A stretch of DNA of 64,000 nucleotides from Pogonophryne albipinna. Lineage: Eukaryota; Chordata; Actinopteri; Perciformes; Artedidraconidae. Position 1 is the stretch's first letter, and each line of letters starts with the position of its first letter. The notes beneath the pieces were generated by a model, which saw only the letters and a list, made by a program, of their open reading frames with translations, was not told the origin of the DNA and searched no databases. Positions 34,401-44,906 of the stretch are shown here, piece by piece. The DNA lies in NCBI GenBank assembly GCA_028583405.1, contig CM053261.1, positions 16,670,783 through 16,734,782 on the forward strand, given 5' to 3'. Made by a program: the position numbers and the translations under genes.

Positions 34401-35395
34401 GGAGCTCTACCCATAAGCGAACGTAGGTCTGCTGTTGGAGAGTTTTTGGTTTTGACTTCATACATAAGAAGATGCTGCATTTAAAATAATCATGACACAT
34501 TCAACCCGTGTTGTCTGGATCAAACAAGCATAATTTGGCCTACATTAATTAGCTAGGCCTCAATAAAAAGTCAGGTCATATTCATTCAGGGGGGCAACGC
34601 ATTTCGATGATCATCTCTTTAATCTATTCTCCACAAATCACTACAATTCAACTGTAGCGATAACCTGGCTACAATTGTGTATATCTCACAATTCTGCAGA
34701 CATGTTTTGTTACAACCTATCGTACTCGGCAGTGTCAATATCAAACTGGCATTTTTGGACATGACTGCGATGCCAGTTAGCTAGCTTAGCTCTACGGCAG
34801 AACCTTTGTTATTGTGTGTGTGCAGCGGGTCGACGACGGCCAGCAAGCCATCTAATAAGCGAACAGTCATTTGGTGACACAGTTAACGTTTAATCATCAG
34901 CTTGACACTGTCATGGAACGTTCTGCTTATTGTGAAACATTACGATTTACAGAAAGCTAGCGCTGTATAATTGAGCGAACGAGCCATTCACCAACTGGCT
35001 AACCAATGAGCTTATCAAGCCGTTAGCCAGGCAGCTAGCTCGCTCACAATAGCACCATTGGAATAGAGCGATGCTGGGTTAGCATAGCGTCAGCTGGTCG
35101 AGCTGATTAGCCGCTGCTAGCTAACCAGCCTGTTCAGGTTAGCTGTTAGCAATATATAAGCTGCAAGAGAAAAAAATAGATGAGACATTTGCGCTCTAGA
35201 CGGTGATACATGCACTTGAATGCATCTATGTGAAGAGCCACGTACTTCCGTGAATTCTCAGAAATATAATTAATTGGTTTAGAGACCTATATGATTCGGG
35301 CTTAGCTGTAACATCTGCTAACGTAAGGTAGCCACTGCTAATCGGTAGCGCGATGCTGTGCGCACTCACCAGGATGTGTAGCCCTGCTCCGCCAT
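16353..35395 (-). CDS. sppl3: Signal peptide peptidase-like 3, complete 11-exon CDS
   Basis: Encodes a GxGD intramembrane aspartyl protease. In mammals SPPL3 acts in the Golgi, cleaving type II membrane glycosyltransferases such as MGAT5 and so tuning N-glycan structure. Eleven exons (listed separately) join into 377 codons plus TGA, with every intron GT-AG and every phase matching. The polytopic protein carries the YD motif (Y199-D200) at the end of exon 7, GIGD (268-271) in exon 9 and QPAL (333-336) in exon 10. D200 and D271 have the same numbers as the human catalytic residues. Human SPPL3 is 384 residues from memory; the fish protein lacks 7 residues in a loop just before ISGRMQ. The ATG is chosen for the conserved [16 protein letters not shown] start. 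Neighbours do not suggest co-regulation. Confidence 0.97.
16910..17011 (+). repeat. Left half of a teleost interspersed repeat split by hAT insertions
   Basis: Contains TTTGATTTATATAGCCCAAA and GCTTTACAATCTGTAC, hallmarks of a repeat common in percomorph fish. Its continuation (AAAACTCCCAAAACAATGCC) resumes at about 18552-18597, on the far side of two hAT elements. Confidence 0.7.
17012..17366. mobile_element. hAT-type MITE A in sppl3 intron 10
   Basis: A 355-bp element beginning CAGTGCATCTCAAAGTGTGG and ending TTTGAGAAACACTG, whose reverse complement is CAGTGTTTCTCAAA. It is flanked by CTCTAGAT at 17004-17011 and 17367-17374. It has no coding capacity. The TSD fits the nnnTAnnn pattern of Buster-group hAT elements. 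Confidence 0.88.
17375..18543. mobile_element. hAT-type element B in sppl3 intron 10
   Basis: A 1169-bp element with perfect ends CAGTGGTTCTCAAA and its inverted copy, flanked by CTCTAGAT at 17367-17374 and 18544-18551. The subterminal GGGGGTACGCGGACCCC and the right-side GGGGGTACATT mark it as a different family from element A. No transposase reading frame remains. Confidence 0.88.
18552..18597 (+). repeat. Right half of the interspersed repeat split by hAT insertions
   Basis: AACACAAAACTCCCAAAACA and following bases continue the repeat of 16910-17011. The homologous order is seen uninterrupted in the copy at 9905-10030. Confidence 0.6.
18622..18731 (-). CDS. sppl3: sppl3 exon 10 (codons 318-354)
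   Basis: Encodes the last membrane segments, including the QPAL motif that closes the active site, and ends MAYLK at donor GTACAG. The intron to exon 11 (16425-18621) is the transposon-rich one. Confidence 0.97.
18943..19121 (-). CDS. sppl3: sppl3 exon 9 with catalytic GxGD (codons 258-318)
   Basis: Acceptor CATGCAG, donor GTAAGC. Encodes [20 protein letters not shown] with D271, then [20 protein letters not shown]. The stretch between KKQA and ISGRMQ is 5 residues here and 12 in human (memory), which explains the shorter protein. Confidence 0.97.
19328..19491 (-). CDS. sppl3: sppl3 exon 8 (codons 204-258)
   Basis: Acceptor CCCTCCAG, donor GTAAGAG. Encodes [20 protein letters not shown] and the large loop through [11 protein letters not shown] and [13 protein letters not shown]. 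Confidence 0.97.
20133..20239 (-). CDS. sppl3: sppl3 exon 7 with catalytic YD (codons 168-203)
   Basis: Acceptor CCCCTCAG, donor GTAAGAC. Encodes [19 protein letters not shown] and ends LLIYDVFW; D200 is the first catalytic aspartate. Confidence 0.97.
21458..21570 (-). CDS. sppl3: sppl3 exon 6 (codons 130-168)
   Basis: Acceptor TTGCAG, donor GTGCGT. Encodes [20 protein letters not shown] and [17 protein letters not shown], one membrane span. Confidence 0.97.
22319..22397 (-). CDS. sppl3: sppl3 exon 5 (codons 104-130)
   Basis: A short 79-nt exon. Acceptor TTCCTCAG, donor GTAAGG. Encodes [16 protein letters not shown] followed by [10 protein letters not shown]. Confidence 0.95.
22601..22720 (-). 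CDS. sppl3: sppl3 exon 4 (codons 64-104)
   Basis: Acceptor TTTTGCAG, donor GTGAGC. Encodes [20 protein letters not shown] and [19 protein letters not shown], the second membrane span. Confidence 0.97.
22845..22930 (-). CDS. sppl3: sppl3 exon 3 (codons 35-64)
   Basis: Acceptor CCCTGCAG, donor GTGAGT. Encodes [20 protein letters not shown] and an N/S-rich run, the hydrophilic loop after the first span. The intron to exon 4 is only 124 bp. Confidence 0.95.
24098..25172. mobile_element. hAT-type element in sppl3 intron 2
   Basis: Starts CAGGGGTGGGGAACCTCCGG and ends AAAGGTTCCCCACCCTTG (inverted: CAAGGGTGGGGAACCTTT). It is flanked by perfect 8-bp duplications GTTTAAAG at 24090-24097 and 25173-25180. 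The TSD fits the Buster-type nnnTAnnn pattern. It is 1075 bp long with no transposase frame, so non-autonomous. Confidence 0.92.
25390..25467 (-). CDS. sppl3: sppl3 exon 2 (codons 9-35)
   Basis: Acceptor CCTCTTCAG, donor GTGAGTG. Encodes [20 protein letters not shown] and VYGSF, the first membrane span. Confidence 0.96.
25747..26556 (+). mobile_element. hAT (Ac-type) element in sppl3 intron 1, internally deleted
   Basis: Ends TAGAGATGTCCCGATCCGAT and GATCGGGACATCCCTA form inverted repeats, with further GATCGG motifs in the subterminal regions on both sides. Perfect 8-bp TSDs ATTACAAG lie at 25739-25746 and 26557-26564 and fit the Ac-type nTnnnnAn pattern. The 810-bp element retains only the start of a transposase (26109-26450) and so is a deletion derivative. 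It lies antisense to sppl3. Confidence 0.93.
26109..26450 (+). pseudogene. N-terminal fragment of a ZBED-type hAT transposase
   Basis: 113 codons beginning [24 protein letters not shown] zinc finger is intact: aromatic W5 and Y7-Y8, then C20-x2-C23 and H45-x4-H50. BED fingers bind transposon ends. A lysine-rich linker and the typical [11 protein letters not shown] region follow; the frame then runs into the element's right end and stops. The RNase-H-like catalytic core and dimerisation domain are missing, so it cannot transpose on its own. It could still encode a DNA-binding peptide if transcribed, for which there is no evidence. Confidence 0.85.
26887..26917. repeat. (GA)n microsatellite
   Basis: About 15 GA units with one GC interruption, in sppl3 intron 1. 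Confidence 0.9.
26920..35369 (-). other. Remainder of sppl3 intron 1
   Basis: AT-rich intronic DNA with no exon recognised on either strand. It includes a possible hAT remnant at 30146-30210. The several 60-95 codon frames (for example 28807-29085 and 33072-33353) show no family signal. Confidence 0.5.
30146..30210. mobile_element. hAT end remnant
   Basis: GGGCGCACCAAGACAATGG followed by TAGGGGAAACACTG is the characteristic inward-reading end of a fish hAT element whose TIR is CAGTGTTTCCCCTA. A partner-like CAGTGTTTCTTATAG begins at 29983, but no target duplication is visible, so the copy is decayed or truncated. Confidence 0.5.
35370..35395 (-). CDS. sppl3: sppl3 exon 1 coding part (codons 1-9)
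   Basis: Reads MAEQGYTS plus two bases of W9, then donor GTGAGTGCG. It is too short to appear as an open frame; it was found by matching the conserved N terminus and the required phase (2) to exon 2. Intron 1 is 9.9 kb. Confidence 0.93.
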
Positions 35396-35600
35396 ATCGC
35401 CGAAAACAGTGGGGTCCGCGACTGTGGCTAACACAGATTCAGGTCCCGGTGACAACCCGATGGGACCTCGGAGAGGTTTTCTGCTTATCCTTCACAATCC
35501 AACGTCCTAGCAGTTCCTTTTAGGTGACAACATAATGATACATCCCGGCGACAGCTAGTAGTCACTAGCTGAATATCTTGCAATTGAAATGGGAATGATG
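35396..35600 (-). promoter_or_regulatory. sppl3 5' UTR and promoter-proximal region
   Basis: GC- and CpG-richer sequence directly upstream of the sppl3 ATG on the minus strand, ending GCGAT before ATGG. No TATA box stands out, as expected for a widely expressed gene. The transcription start cannot be placed. Confidence 0.5.
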
Positions 35601-35889
35601 GTTTTCTATCGTTAGGTGGACAAGACAAAGCACCCCGAGAAAAAAAACACTGATGTTATTTTCGTCAGTCTCGCTTAATGTCCTGCCGTCACCCCAGCCG
35701 AGAAGGCTCGGTTTCCAACGATGCTACACCCACTATATCCATATTCAGCACGATGTATCCTGGTTAATTTCGGATATTCCTCAAGTCTGCACCCCTAGCT
35801 GCTGTTATGGAAGACGTTCAGCTTTGTTTTCTATGGCGAGGAGTCACGGGAACGCGCAAAATCGCCCTGCCGTAGAGCTTTACAAGTAG

Positions 35890-38399
35890 GACGTGCACTG
35901 AAACGCTTGCTATGGTTTACCTTCAGCTGGCAGCATTGCAGCCTATCATATGCACCTACAACTGGAGCGTTACGTCGATTTAAAATGTAATTTATGGTTA
36001 TACATATCTAATTCATTGCAGAATAATGTGACATAATTGCGAAAGATGATTTTTCATTACTGACAACATACTGAAGAACACACATCCCCGCGGTACTAGA
36101 CTCATTTGAATAACTATAAAGATGAAAAATGGGTTACAAACCAACATTTTGTGAACAAATTGCGAGTTAATACAAAGGGTTATACAAATAGCATCTGGGA
36201 TACATGTGCTTTAGGTCTTTTATATTAATTAGCAAAGAAAGGGTAGCCTAAATGGTTTACAGAATAATCGGGTACAGTTTATTTTAATCAGTTCAGCTCC
36301 AGAGTCTAAAAGGCCCCTGGTCAAAAGACACATTAGGATGTTATATAAACACAGTAAGACCATAAGAATACAAATACACATTATTAGGGAATTTGGTGTA
36401 TTACATTAGCAATTGCAATAACATATATTAAACATATTATGCTCTCCTACATTTCCTTTTCTGTTTTAATTGACAAATACATGTTGTGGCGCCCCCTTAG
36501 GTTGATCAACGTAAATACAAATGAATAGTCAAATGGTGGCTTTCATTCCCCTCTGTTTGCTAAAAATGAACTATGTTTCACTTAGGTTTTTGCAGATGAT
36601 TAATGGAAAGGCAAACAAGCACTGCAGTGCTGCCATTAGTCAGTGTAGAGCCCTCATTAGTCTAGAATTTGCAATTGGCAATGATTGCAGAAATTCCTAG
36701 AGCAGGACACAGTTTTCTGTTGGACTTTTGTTAGGTCAGACTGTTGAATGTTCATAATCAACTTACTTGGGTGTTTAACAATGACATTTTTGTTCTGATC
36801 CCTGTTGTTCAGTGACATTAACAAAACAATTATGGACTTTGTTTGGCTGTGAAACCATCCATGTGAACCCATGAGAGTACTTTAAATAATGTTCCTCTTA
36901 TTGAAAGTCAACAAGTAACACAGCTGCAGGCATAGCCTTGCGTAGTTTTTGATGTTCATGTACTCATTACGTTTAAATCACATAAAGGTGCAGGAAAACA
37001 TTATCTTCCTTCCAACTTCATGATCTGAGTCTTATACTCTGATTCAAGACCAGTGAAATTAAATCATCATTCTTGAAGATAGAAAACTTTTCTATAAAGG
37101 GCATAGCTCGAGACAGTGTCTTCCCTGTAGATAAATATGCCATCGGGGTTTGGAAAGGGGTCAACGGGATTCCCTTTATCCAAAGAGTATGGGGATTACC
37201 AATGTCTGCAAAGAGCTGCTTTCTTACAGATTATGTACAATCTGTTCTCAGCAACAGAATCCCATATTCACAAGACAAAGGAAGAGCATTAACCGACAGG
37301 CTTATACATTCAGGAGCAAATAAGGTCTCTACGCAGCATCCTGCAGACATTGTGACTCAAGACTCATGCTAACTGAATTGTATTTAGTACCCATTACTAC
37401 CCCAAACACCGGCTTAATGTTCAGGTTTAAATATGTTGTTCAATTGATACAAACTATATAACAGGACCACTAAATTACGTAATCTAGTGCCTACGGTCCT
37501 TTGTGATAATCCATGTAGATTGTCATAGAACAACTGGTCTCTGTTTAGTGTATATTATTCAAGTCTTTATTTTTCATTTTAAGGTAGTCACTCATTTAAC
37601 GTACAAAGAGAGGAATTTCAAAAAGGCAGGAAGGGAGTATTAGAAGCAGCCAAGCAGGACTATTAGCATACAGGCAGCTACACATTGGAAACTACTGATA
37701 GTCTGAACATCGGCTGATAGTCTCTAACAAATACTGAAGACTGGAGGTTTGCAGTTTGCTGTTTCTGGCTCCATCTGCACAAAGATAAATTAGGGCTAGT
37801 GTGACGGTTATAAATCAAGTCTTGATTGCTGTCAGGATGTTTCGATTATTAACTTCAAGTGGATGGCTTTCATTTTAAAAACTCAATTTCTCATGCACTG
37901 ATCTCATATTGATGTAAGGTGGTTACAGGTGCAAGTGTAAATAACAAATGCTGTAAAAATGTAGATAAGATTACACCAGCAGGCTCACTGTTGTGTGATA
38001 AGTACACTCAACAATAGCATGGAGGAGTAGCCCTCAATAAGTAAATATACAAGCTACCCATTGTTAGGGAAATAATTGTCCTAGACTCCTTGATATGATG
38101 TGCATGACCAACCCTGACGTCTGCTATCTCCTTTAAGGAGATAGGCTGCTTCAGCCATAATGTTGTTGTTCCCATTCTATGACCGGGCAACCCTAGGTCA
38201 CAGATGGTTTATTGTTGTGGGTACACTGGGACACTTCCTTCTCTGTGTTTGTGGACTCCAAGGTGCGAAATCTTCGAGGCCATAGGTGTCAGACGCAAGT
38301 AACTCAGTGTTCCCAACTGTTTAGGCTATCTTCTCAAATATGTTGATTACCAGTGAAACCAGTTAAATGGGCTAACGAGAGAGAGGCGCATCAGAATTG
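35890..38399. other. Intergenic sequence, nothing recognised
   Basis: No exon or element termini seen. A 99-codon frame at 37073-37372 matches no family that I know. Confidence 0.4.
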
Positions 38400-38806
38400 A
38401 CGTGGCAACTCTCCCGTGCAGTCAGACCGTGGCTGCTGTGACTTGTGATGTGAATTATCCGACCGAAGCTCCGAATAAACCATCAGTGTTTGACATCAAA
38501 GCTCCTGCTCTTCCCGTGTCTCTTTCCTGAGTCGGTGACTCCCACTGCATTGCTACACAGAAGTTTCCCTTACACCCATAACTGTTGTGTCTCGTCAAAT
38601 GTGTTAGTTATGTTTATGTATTGTTTGTCATTTTCATGTTTTTTCACGTCTGGTCATGTCTGTTTATTTAGGTTCTTCATCTCTAGTCAGTCTCTGTGTT
38701 TATTGTCATGTCTCGACTTTGTCTCAGGTTCGTGCATTTGGGTTCATCAGTTTGTAAAAAATAAAAAATAAAAATGCAATGTAATGTGTCGAGATCCTGA
38801 CAATAA
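38400..38806 (+). mobile_element. Possible retroelement tail
   Basis: T-rich sequence with CGTGCATTTGGGTT, then an A-rich run (AATAAAAAATAAAAATGCA) and GAGATCCTGACA, resembling the 3' ends of fish retroelements. AATAAA also occurs near 38474. No reverse transcriptase frame, second LTR or target duplication was found. Confidence 0.3.
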
Positions 38807-39635
38807 CTGCCTACTTACTAAAACTGGATACATTTGGCACAAATAACAGGGTCTTTCACATAACTTATAATGTATAGAAATCTTTATTTCCTCATTTAAC
38901 TTTGTTGTGCATTGAAAGAAAGGCATTGAATTATGAAATGTTCCCTCTTAGCAGTGCAGTAGTCTGGCCACTAGCTGTCAGCCTTTACTTTGAGAAAGGT
39001 GGATGGCGTACACAGGGGGGCAGACCAGAGTCAAGAATGTAAAGAGAGAGTCTACAAAAAAATTGATTTTGTATTCTTCCAACAGTTTTTCAGGTATTTC
39101 GGATTGCATACATTTTCTCTTCTTGCCCTATTTTGATTTTTATTTGAACCATTGTTTGGTGCCACAATCAGATGTCCATCACTTTGCACATTCTACTTTT
39201 TATAGACCAGGATTATGAACACAGATACAATGAAAACTAGTCAGTCTCAGTTAGGAAATAGAGCTCATTTGAGTAATCAAACCAGCCAAGCTGAATCTAC
39301 TTTATATCTCTAGCTGATTTAAAGTATCTGATTACAGATCTGAACTGATTTAATAAATGGGCTGAGTGTACTGTGAGATTTGTTAAAACATCTGCAGAGA
39401 ATTCAAACCTCCAGGTTATGTGATGTGAGAAATAAGAACCGTTAATGTACTATTGGTTCTACAAGGCCGTATACTCTTTGAATTAGTCTTTAACATGTTT
39501 CTAACAATAGGAAAACCTTTCAACTAACATCTGCACCATCTGTGTGATATGTGAATATTTGTTAATATATAATTGATATATCAGGTTATTCTGATATGTG
39601 TACTCTTGCAGTACTACTAACTCATATACCTTATG

Positions 39636-40538
39636 CAGTGGTTCTCAACTTTTGGGTCGCGGACCCATTTCAAGTGGGTCGCAGATGTGTGAGTGAAGAA
39701 AAAAAAATGTAGAAAAAAAATATTTCCTTTCTTTTTTTGGGGGGGGGAAAAAAGTCAAACTTTTATTTTGAAGGCCCGATTTTCTAGCGCTGTGCATGCA
39801 GTAGGCGTTGGACTGGAAGTACCGGAGACCATGAACGGTTTTGAAAACTTCTGTCACGTAGTGATCATCTTCTCAATAAAACATCTTTGCTGATGTGTTT
39901 CCGAGTCTTCTGGCCTTTGATCAGAATCAAGATTGTTGTCGGAAGTCCCCACGGAGAATAACTTTGCGGTAGAACTATTCTTTATACATCCATGGGTACA
40001 ACTTCAGATACAAATGAACACGTAATGAAATATGACCCCCAGTTTGATGATTGACAGGTCACAGAACAATGGGGGCTATCTACCCTTACCCACAGTTTAA
40101 AGTAATTCACACAGAGTGGAGCAACAAAGTGAAAAACAAACAATGGCACAAAAATATTATTAATATGTCGGGTAGCAATAGATTTATTTCTTTTCTTTTC
40201 AGAGTGTACCAGAATGGGTCATTTATATGTTAGTATTTCAAAAAATCTCCTGGGGGAGAATCCCCCCAGACCCCCCTTCTGGGGTTGGGGTTTCAGCATG
40301 TGGGCCACAGTTCAGCTTTGATTCCATAATCTCATTAAACCTTATTTAAAAGCAGACTTTAGTTCTGTGAAGGGATATATGCACTGTACTTCACTTTAAT
40401 TAATAATGTATGCTGAAAAGAGTATATTTTACTGCACGATTTTTTGTTGAATAGATTTGAGTGGTTCAAAATGTCGGGTCGCGATCTATTGACTAAGGAA
40501 AAAGTGGGTCCCAAGGCCTGACCAGTTGAGAACCACTG
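39636..40538. mobile_element. hAT-type element (CAGTGGTTCTCAACT ends)
   Basis: A 903-bp element with inverted ends CAGTGGTTCTCAACTTTTGG and CCAGTTGAGAACCACTG. The flanks share CCTTATG (39629-39635 and 40539-40545); the right copy continues with G, so an 8-bp duplication with one base lost on the left is likely. It has no transposase frame. Confidence 0.88.
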
Positions 40539-41499
40539 CCTTATGGCATCCATTCCAAGTCAGGGTCTGCATGATGCATGTAATATAGGTTTCCCCCTCT
40601 GAACCCTCACTGTGAAAGCAGCAGGTTTGTTAATGAAATGCAGTGACTATACCAGACATATCTCCAGGGTAGGATGTCTGGATTAAAATGTGGGGAAAAA
40701 AGCACACGCATTGCTTTGGCCCAATTTAGCTTGTGTCTAGGTTTTTTATTTGTGTATTTTTTTAGATGTTGTAAAAAACTGACCTTTAGTGCAAGCTACA
40801 TTTCCAGCATGCATTTATGCCACAATATTACCAAGTGTTGTGTGATATGCCTCCCACTCAGGCAGGTATCATCGCTGGCCGTGGATTACAATACCAAAAC
40901 CCCAGTGACACAGAATCAAGACTACTGTCAAGAACACCTCTGATAAAACCAGAAGTGACTTTCACATCGCTGTGCTGTACACTGTTCTCAACCTCAAATG
41001 GCGTTACACTGGCTGTTGATCTCTTTTCCCACAGCAAGTTTAGCTCATGCGGAAAAAAGCCTGCCCGAAAGCAGAGGTGCCTGCCATCAGAGACAAATGG
41101 TGATACATCGGGGTGTTTGCGAAATTAAAAAAGAGAGGCTGCTGACAGAGTCTGAAGCTGACAGTTGAGACAGGAACTCTGCAGCCTCTCGTTCCCCTTC
41201 CTCTCAAGCAGAGTCAGGTGGTGAACGCCTGTTTGAAGCTCTTCCCCCGGGCTCCAGGGTTCTGTGGGATCCGGGTGTGCTGACACTGTTAGCACGCCTG
41301 ATATGAGAGCCTGATCAAAGCTGGCTCATTCTGCCTGGCCGATTTCCACAGGATTAAGGATTAGGGAGACAGGAAACTGGGAGAGGCACAGAAACAATCT
41401 CTGAGAGACAAAAAAAGGATAGTTAGGGAGAGTGAAAGGGATGGACAAATGCAAGAGGAGACAGAGGGGGTCATATGGCACTGGTAGAGAACATCTTAA

Positions 41500-41882
41500 A
41501 GGTGGGGTAGGTAATTTTGGAGAAACCAGCTCGAGTGCGCTAGAATTTGAAATTACACAACCGAAACAAATCTGCCACTTCTTTAGTTTACAGAGCCCCT
41601 CCTCCAACACACACGAACGCGCACATGACCAATGAGGGCACGAGATACATTTGTGCACAGATGGAAGGCTGACAGGCAGGTAGGCCATCCAGTTATTTTA
41701 GCCGGGCCGGCTAAAATGATTGGTCGTGCTTTTTACAGTACTACGGCTTCCACAGATGACATCTTTTTATGGATTTATTGTCAAAGCACTTCAGATATTC
41801 ATTGCTATCGGGATGTTAAGAGCATTCCATGGAATATAACACAAAGTGTATCTCGAGCCGGTTTCTCAAACTTACCCCACCT
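41500..41882. mobile_element. TTAA-flanked MITE
   Basis: A 383-bp element whose ends AAAGGTGGGGTAGG and CTTACCCCACCTTT are inverted repeats continuing to GAGAAACC / GGTTTCTC. It is bounded by TTAA at 41496-41499 and 41883-41886. TTAA targets are used by piggyBac and Kolobok transposases; I cannot tell which moved this element. Confidence 0.85.
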
Positions 41883-42022
41883 TTAAGAAAAAGAAATCAG
41901 AGAATAAGTATGAAGGGATTTAACAAACACATAAATCATTCATCAATTCACCTTTAAGAAAAAGAAATCAGAGAATAAGTGTGAAGGGATTTAACAAACA
42001 CATAAATCATTCATCAATTCAT
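41881..42022 (+). repeat. 71-bp tandem duplication abutting the MITE
   Basis: CTTTAAGAAAAAGAAATCAG and the following bases occur at 41881 and again at 41952 with one A/G difference. Each copy is 71 bp. The first copy starts inside the MITE's terminal CCTTT and TTAA. Confidence 0.95.
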
Positions 42023-44850
42023 TAATAAGTAAAACAAAAAGTATATTCAGAGAGCATTATAAAAGAGGCTTTTCTGTAAAACCCACATTTGGAGTGATTT
42101 TTAAAAGACAATGCAGCTTTAGTTTATCACATTCAGTAAACAAACACGTTTTCCCAGAGGACCAGGCTGTGCTGCAGCCCAGGAAGTGTTAACTCTGATA
42201 TCTAGCCGGGAGATAAACCCTGCTGTGCTTTAATAGTGAAATCTTGAAATCAATTCTAACTAACAGGGCACCAGTGTAGAGCCGCTCAACGGGGGGAGAA
42301 ATGATCGTTTGTCCTTCTTTTGGAGGACTATGCAAACAGGAAAGGGAATCTGGCAGTCTAAATGTAATACATGTAGAAGATATGTGCCATGGTTTAGAGG
42401 TCAGCAAATAATAAACATTTAAATATTTTGGAAATTGCTTTTCAAATGACTGTGAGGTATCATTAAAGCAAATATCCTAATAAAGTCACATAAGTCATCT
42501 AGATTGTTCATGGTCCTGGATAGGTTAGAAGTCTTAACGGCAAGTTGAACATATTTTTGTCACATTAAGTAATTCTAGTAAAAAGTAAAGGCCTGTGATG
42601 GCTACAATCTTCAGTGTTCTTCAGTTGACAATAGCATATTTAAAGTAATAGTAGAGCAAAATGAAAGTCTATGACCTAGCTAGCAACTTGTAAGAGTGTT
42701 TTTTAAAAGTTTGTTTATCATCACCTTTGAACAGCATACAATTTTCTATTAGCCTAATAATCTCATTCATGACAAGATTTGATTCAAGAACATCAAAACA
42801 TGCATAGTGTTCCTTTCACACCTTGAGGTCGCTCTCCTGTGTGATGTGTTCCGGGTAATTGTGACAGGACATTTGTACTGATAACAACAGCTACTGAGCC
42901 TTGGCGGAAACTACCTAGTTTATCAGACCTTTGTACGTGACATCTCGGAACCTGCATGGTGTATGAAAAATCCTGTTTACTGGCAGGTGTGTTTAATAGT
43001 CGTTGTCATGGAACATCCCAGTATGTGAGTTTTGGGTGGTTTTGTGGCAGGCATCAGTTTCATGCACCTGACTAACATCATGTTATTGCACTGCTGTCTG
43101 TTGGTTTCTGTTACTCATTTTTCAGAAGTCCAGACCGTAGACTGTGCACAAGAGCCGAAACCGAGAGATGATGCATTTCTACATGGCCTCTAAAAGAGGA
43201 AGGGACTATACGTTGAGATTGAGCGTCTGTTACAGGTAATTACCGATCACACTCCGGATTAAAAGCGGTGGAAGAAAGGTCAGGGAGAGGCAAAGTTACA
43301 CACCCCCACCAGATGTGCGCCTGCTCTGGCCTATAGCCGATTCATTATCTCACAGTTCATGACATCAGGGATGGTGTCCAGGCAATTGCATTACACTACA
43401 CACACCCTGAGCAACCCGATCTGGGGATTTTTCCTGTTCTGTGTGTTTGTATGTGTGTGTAAGGAGGAAGGGAGGAGTCCTTTTACACACTGGTGGCATC
43501 CATAATGACAAAGCAATAATTCACATAGTGCTCCAGCGCTGTGATCATTATGTTCCCATGTCTTCATGCATGCATGTGTACTCTGCGGCTGCAGTGAAGC
43601 AAATCGCGTTCATTATTTTTTGGATTGTTCTTAAAGATAAACAAGAAGTGAAGGAAATAAATAAAGAAGCTGACCCATTCACACCCCGTGGCATGCTGCC
43701 TCATTTGCCCGAGCTTCTATCAATTGTTGGTTATAGCCAATAGCAATAAAGGAAGTAGTCCCACTGTCACAGAAACAGTTGGCACGGAAACAGCACATTA
43801 CACCATCGTCCAATCCCCCTCCCATTCCTTTGTCGTCATTTCTCATCTCCCCTCCCTCCCCTCTCCTCTTACCTCTCTCCCTATCTTGTATGTTTTTTTC
43901 AATCATCAATGAAATCACAACCAACCCTGCTGCTGGCCTGTCAGCAGGCATATAAAAAACCTCAAGAAACACATCCACTCTGTATCACCTCCATTCTAGC
44001 CGGCAGGGCTCAGATTCCTTAATGACCAATGTATATTTAATCATTATAGCATGAAAAAAACATGTTGTAGCTACCCCATCCAAGCCTGTTTTCTCTCTCT
44101 CTGTTACTCTCATGATTTAATCCTGACCATTTCCCCCTTCTCTCTCTATCCCTGCTGACTCCTCCCTCCATTTCTGTCCTCCACTCCCTCGCTCTGCCTC
44201 TCTGTCTCTGACACACTCAAACACACGCACACATATATACACGCCCTCCACCCCCATCGCTGCAGTGTCTCAACTGCCTTGGAGCAAACAAGAGAGGATA
44301 TAGAACGCAGCAGACGTTAATAAGACAGAAATAGAGGGGAGACAGAGAGAGATAGAGGAGAAATGTAAGTGAGTGTGTGTGAATATGAGGAAGATATGAA
44401 GATGAAACAGCAGGACTAAAGGAGGATTGCACAGAACCTTTCTCTCCCTGCAAGGGCTTGTCTGCAGTATCCTTTGTAAATGGATGCTGCCTTGTGAACA
44501 CGGTAAGCCTGACTACTCTCACACAGACACAAAGCTTTTTTGTAATCACTGGTTTGGACACAGAGGAGGAGCGAGACGCTTTATAATTACAGCTATTCTG
44601 TGGAGGGCGAGTGTGTTTTCCTGATAAAATGGGGAAGGTGATGTTCAGAGATGGCACCAAGGAAGGCTGTCCAGTCCCCTCCTCCACCCTGCTAGCTCTG
44701 TGCCAACGGACGCTGCTATCTTATGCTTGCAATTTGACTCATCATCTCCCCAGAGCATCCTTAATACTTATAGGATGCTTTTATCTCAACGCAGTGCTTA
44801 GTATGTGTAATTACTGTATGTAGGACAAGTGAAGGATGCATCAAAGATGA

Positions 44851-44854
<4 letters not shown>
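42023..44854. other. Intergenic sequence with possible untranslated exons
   Basis: No coding exon recognised. A plus-strand donor-like ACACG|GTAAGC at 44502/44503 and pyrimidine-rich tracts around 43.8-44.2 kb could mark an upstream non-coding exon of gnaz, but nothing proves it. Confidence 0.3.

Positions 44855-44902
<48 letters not shown>
44855..44902. repeat. (GT)24 microsatellite
   Basis: Uninterrupted GT dinucleotides. Confidence 0.95.

Positions 44903-44906
<4 letters not shown>

Noticed and set aside
35653..35889. 78-codon plus-strand frame upstream of sppl3
   Set aside because: Lies in the probable promoter region, with no family signal or conserved motif.
37073..37372. 99-codon plus-strand frame
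   Set aside because: Mixed composition but no recognisable domain, no splice-site support and no transposon context.
37829..38802. Possible solo LTR with TGTCAGGAT and ATCCTGACA ends
   Set aside because: The flanks show no target duplication and the middle lacks clear LTR landmarks; only a weak retroelement-tail call was kept.
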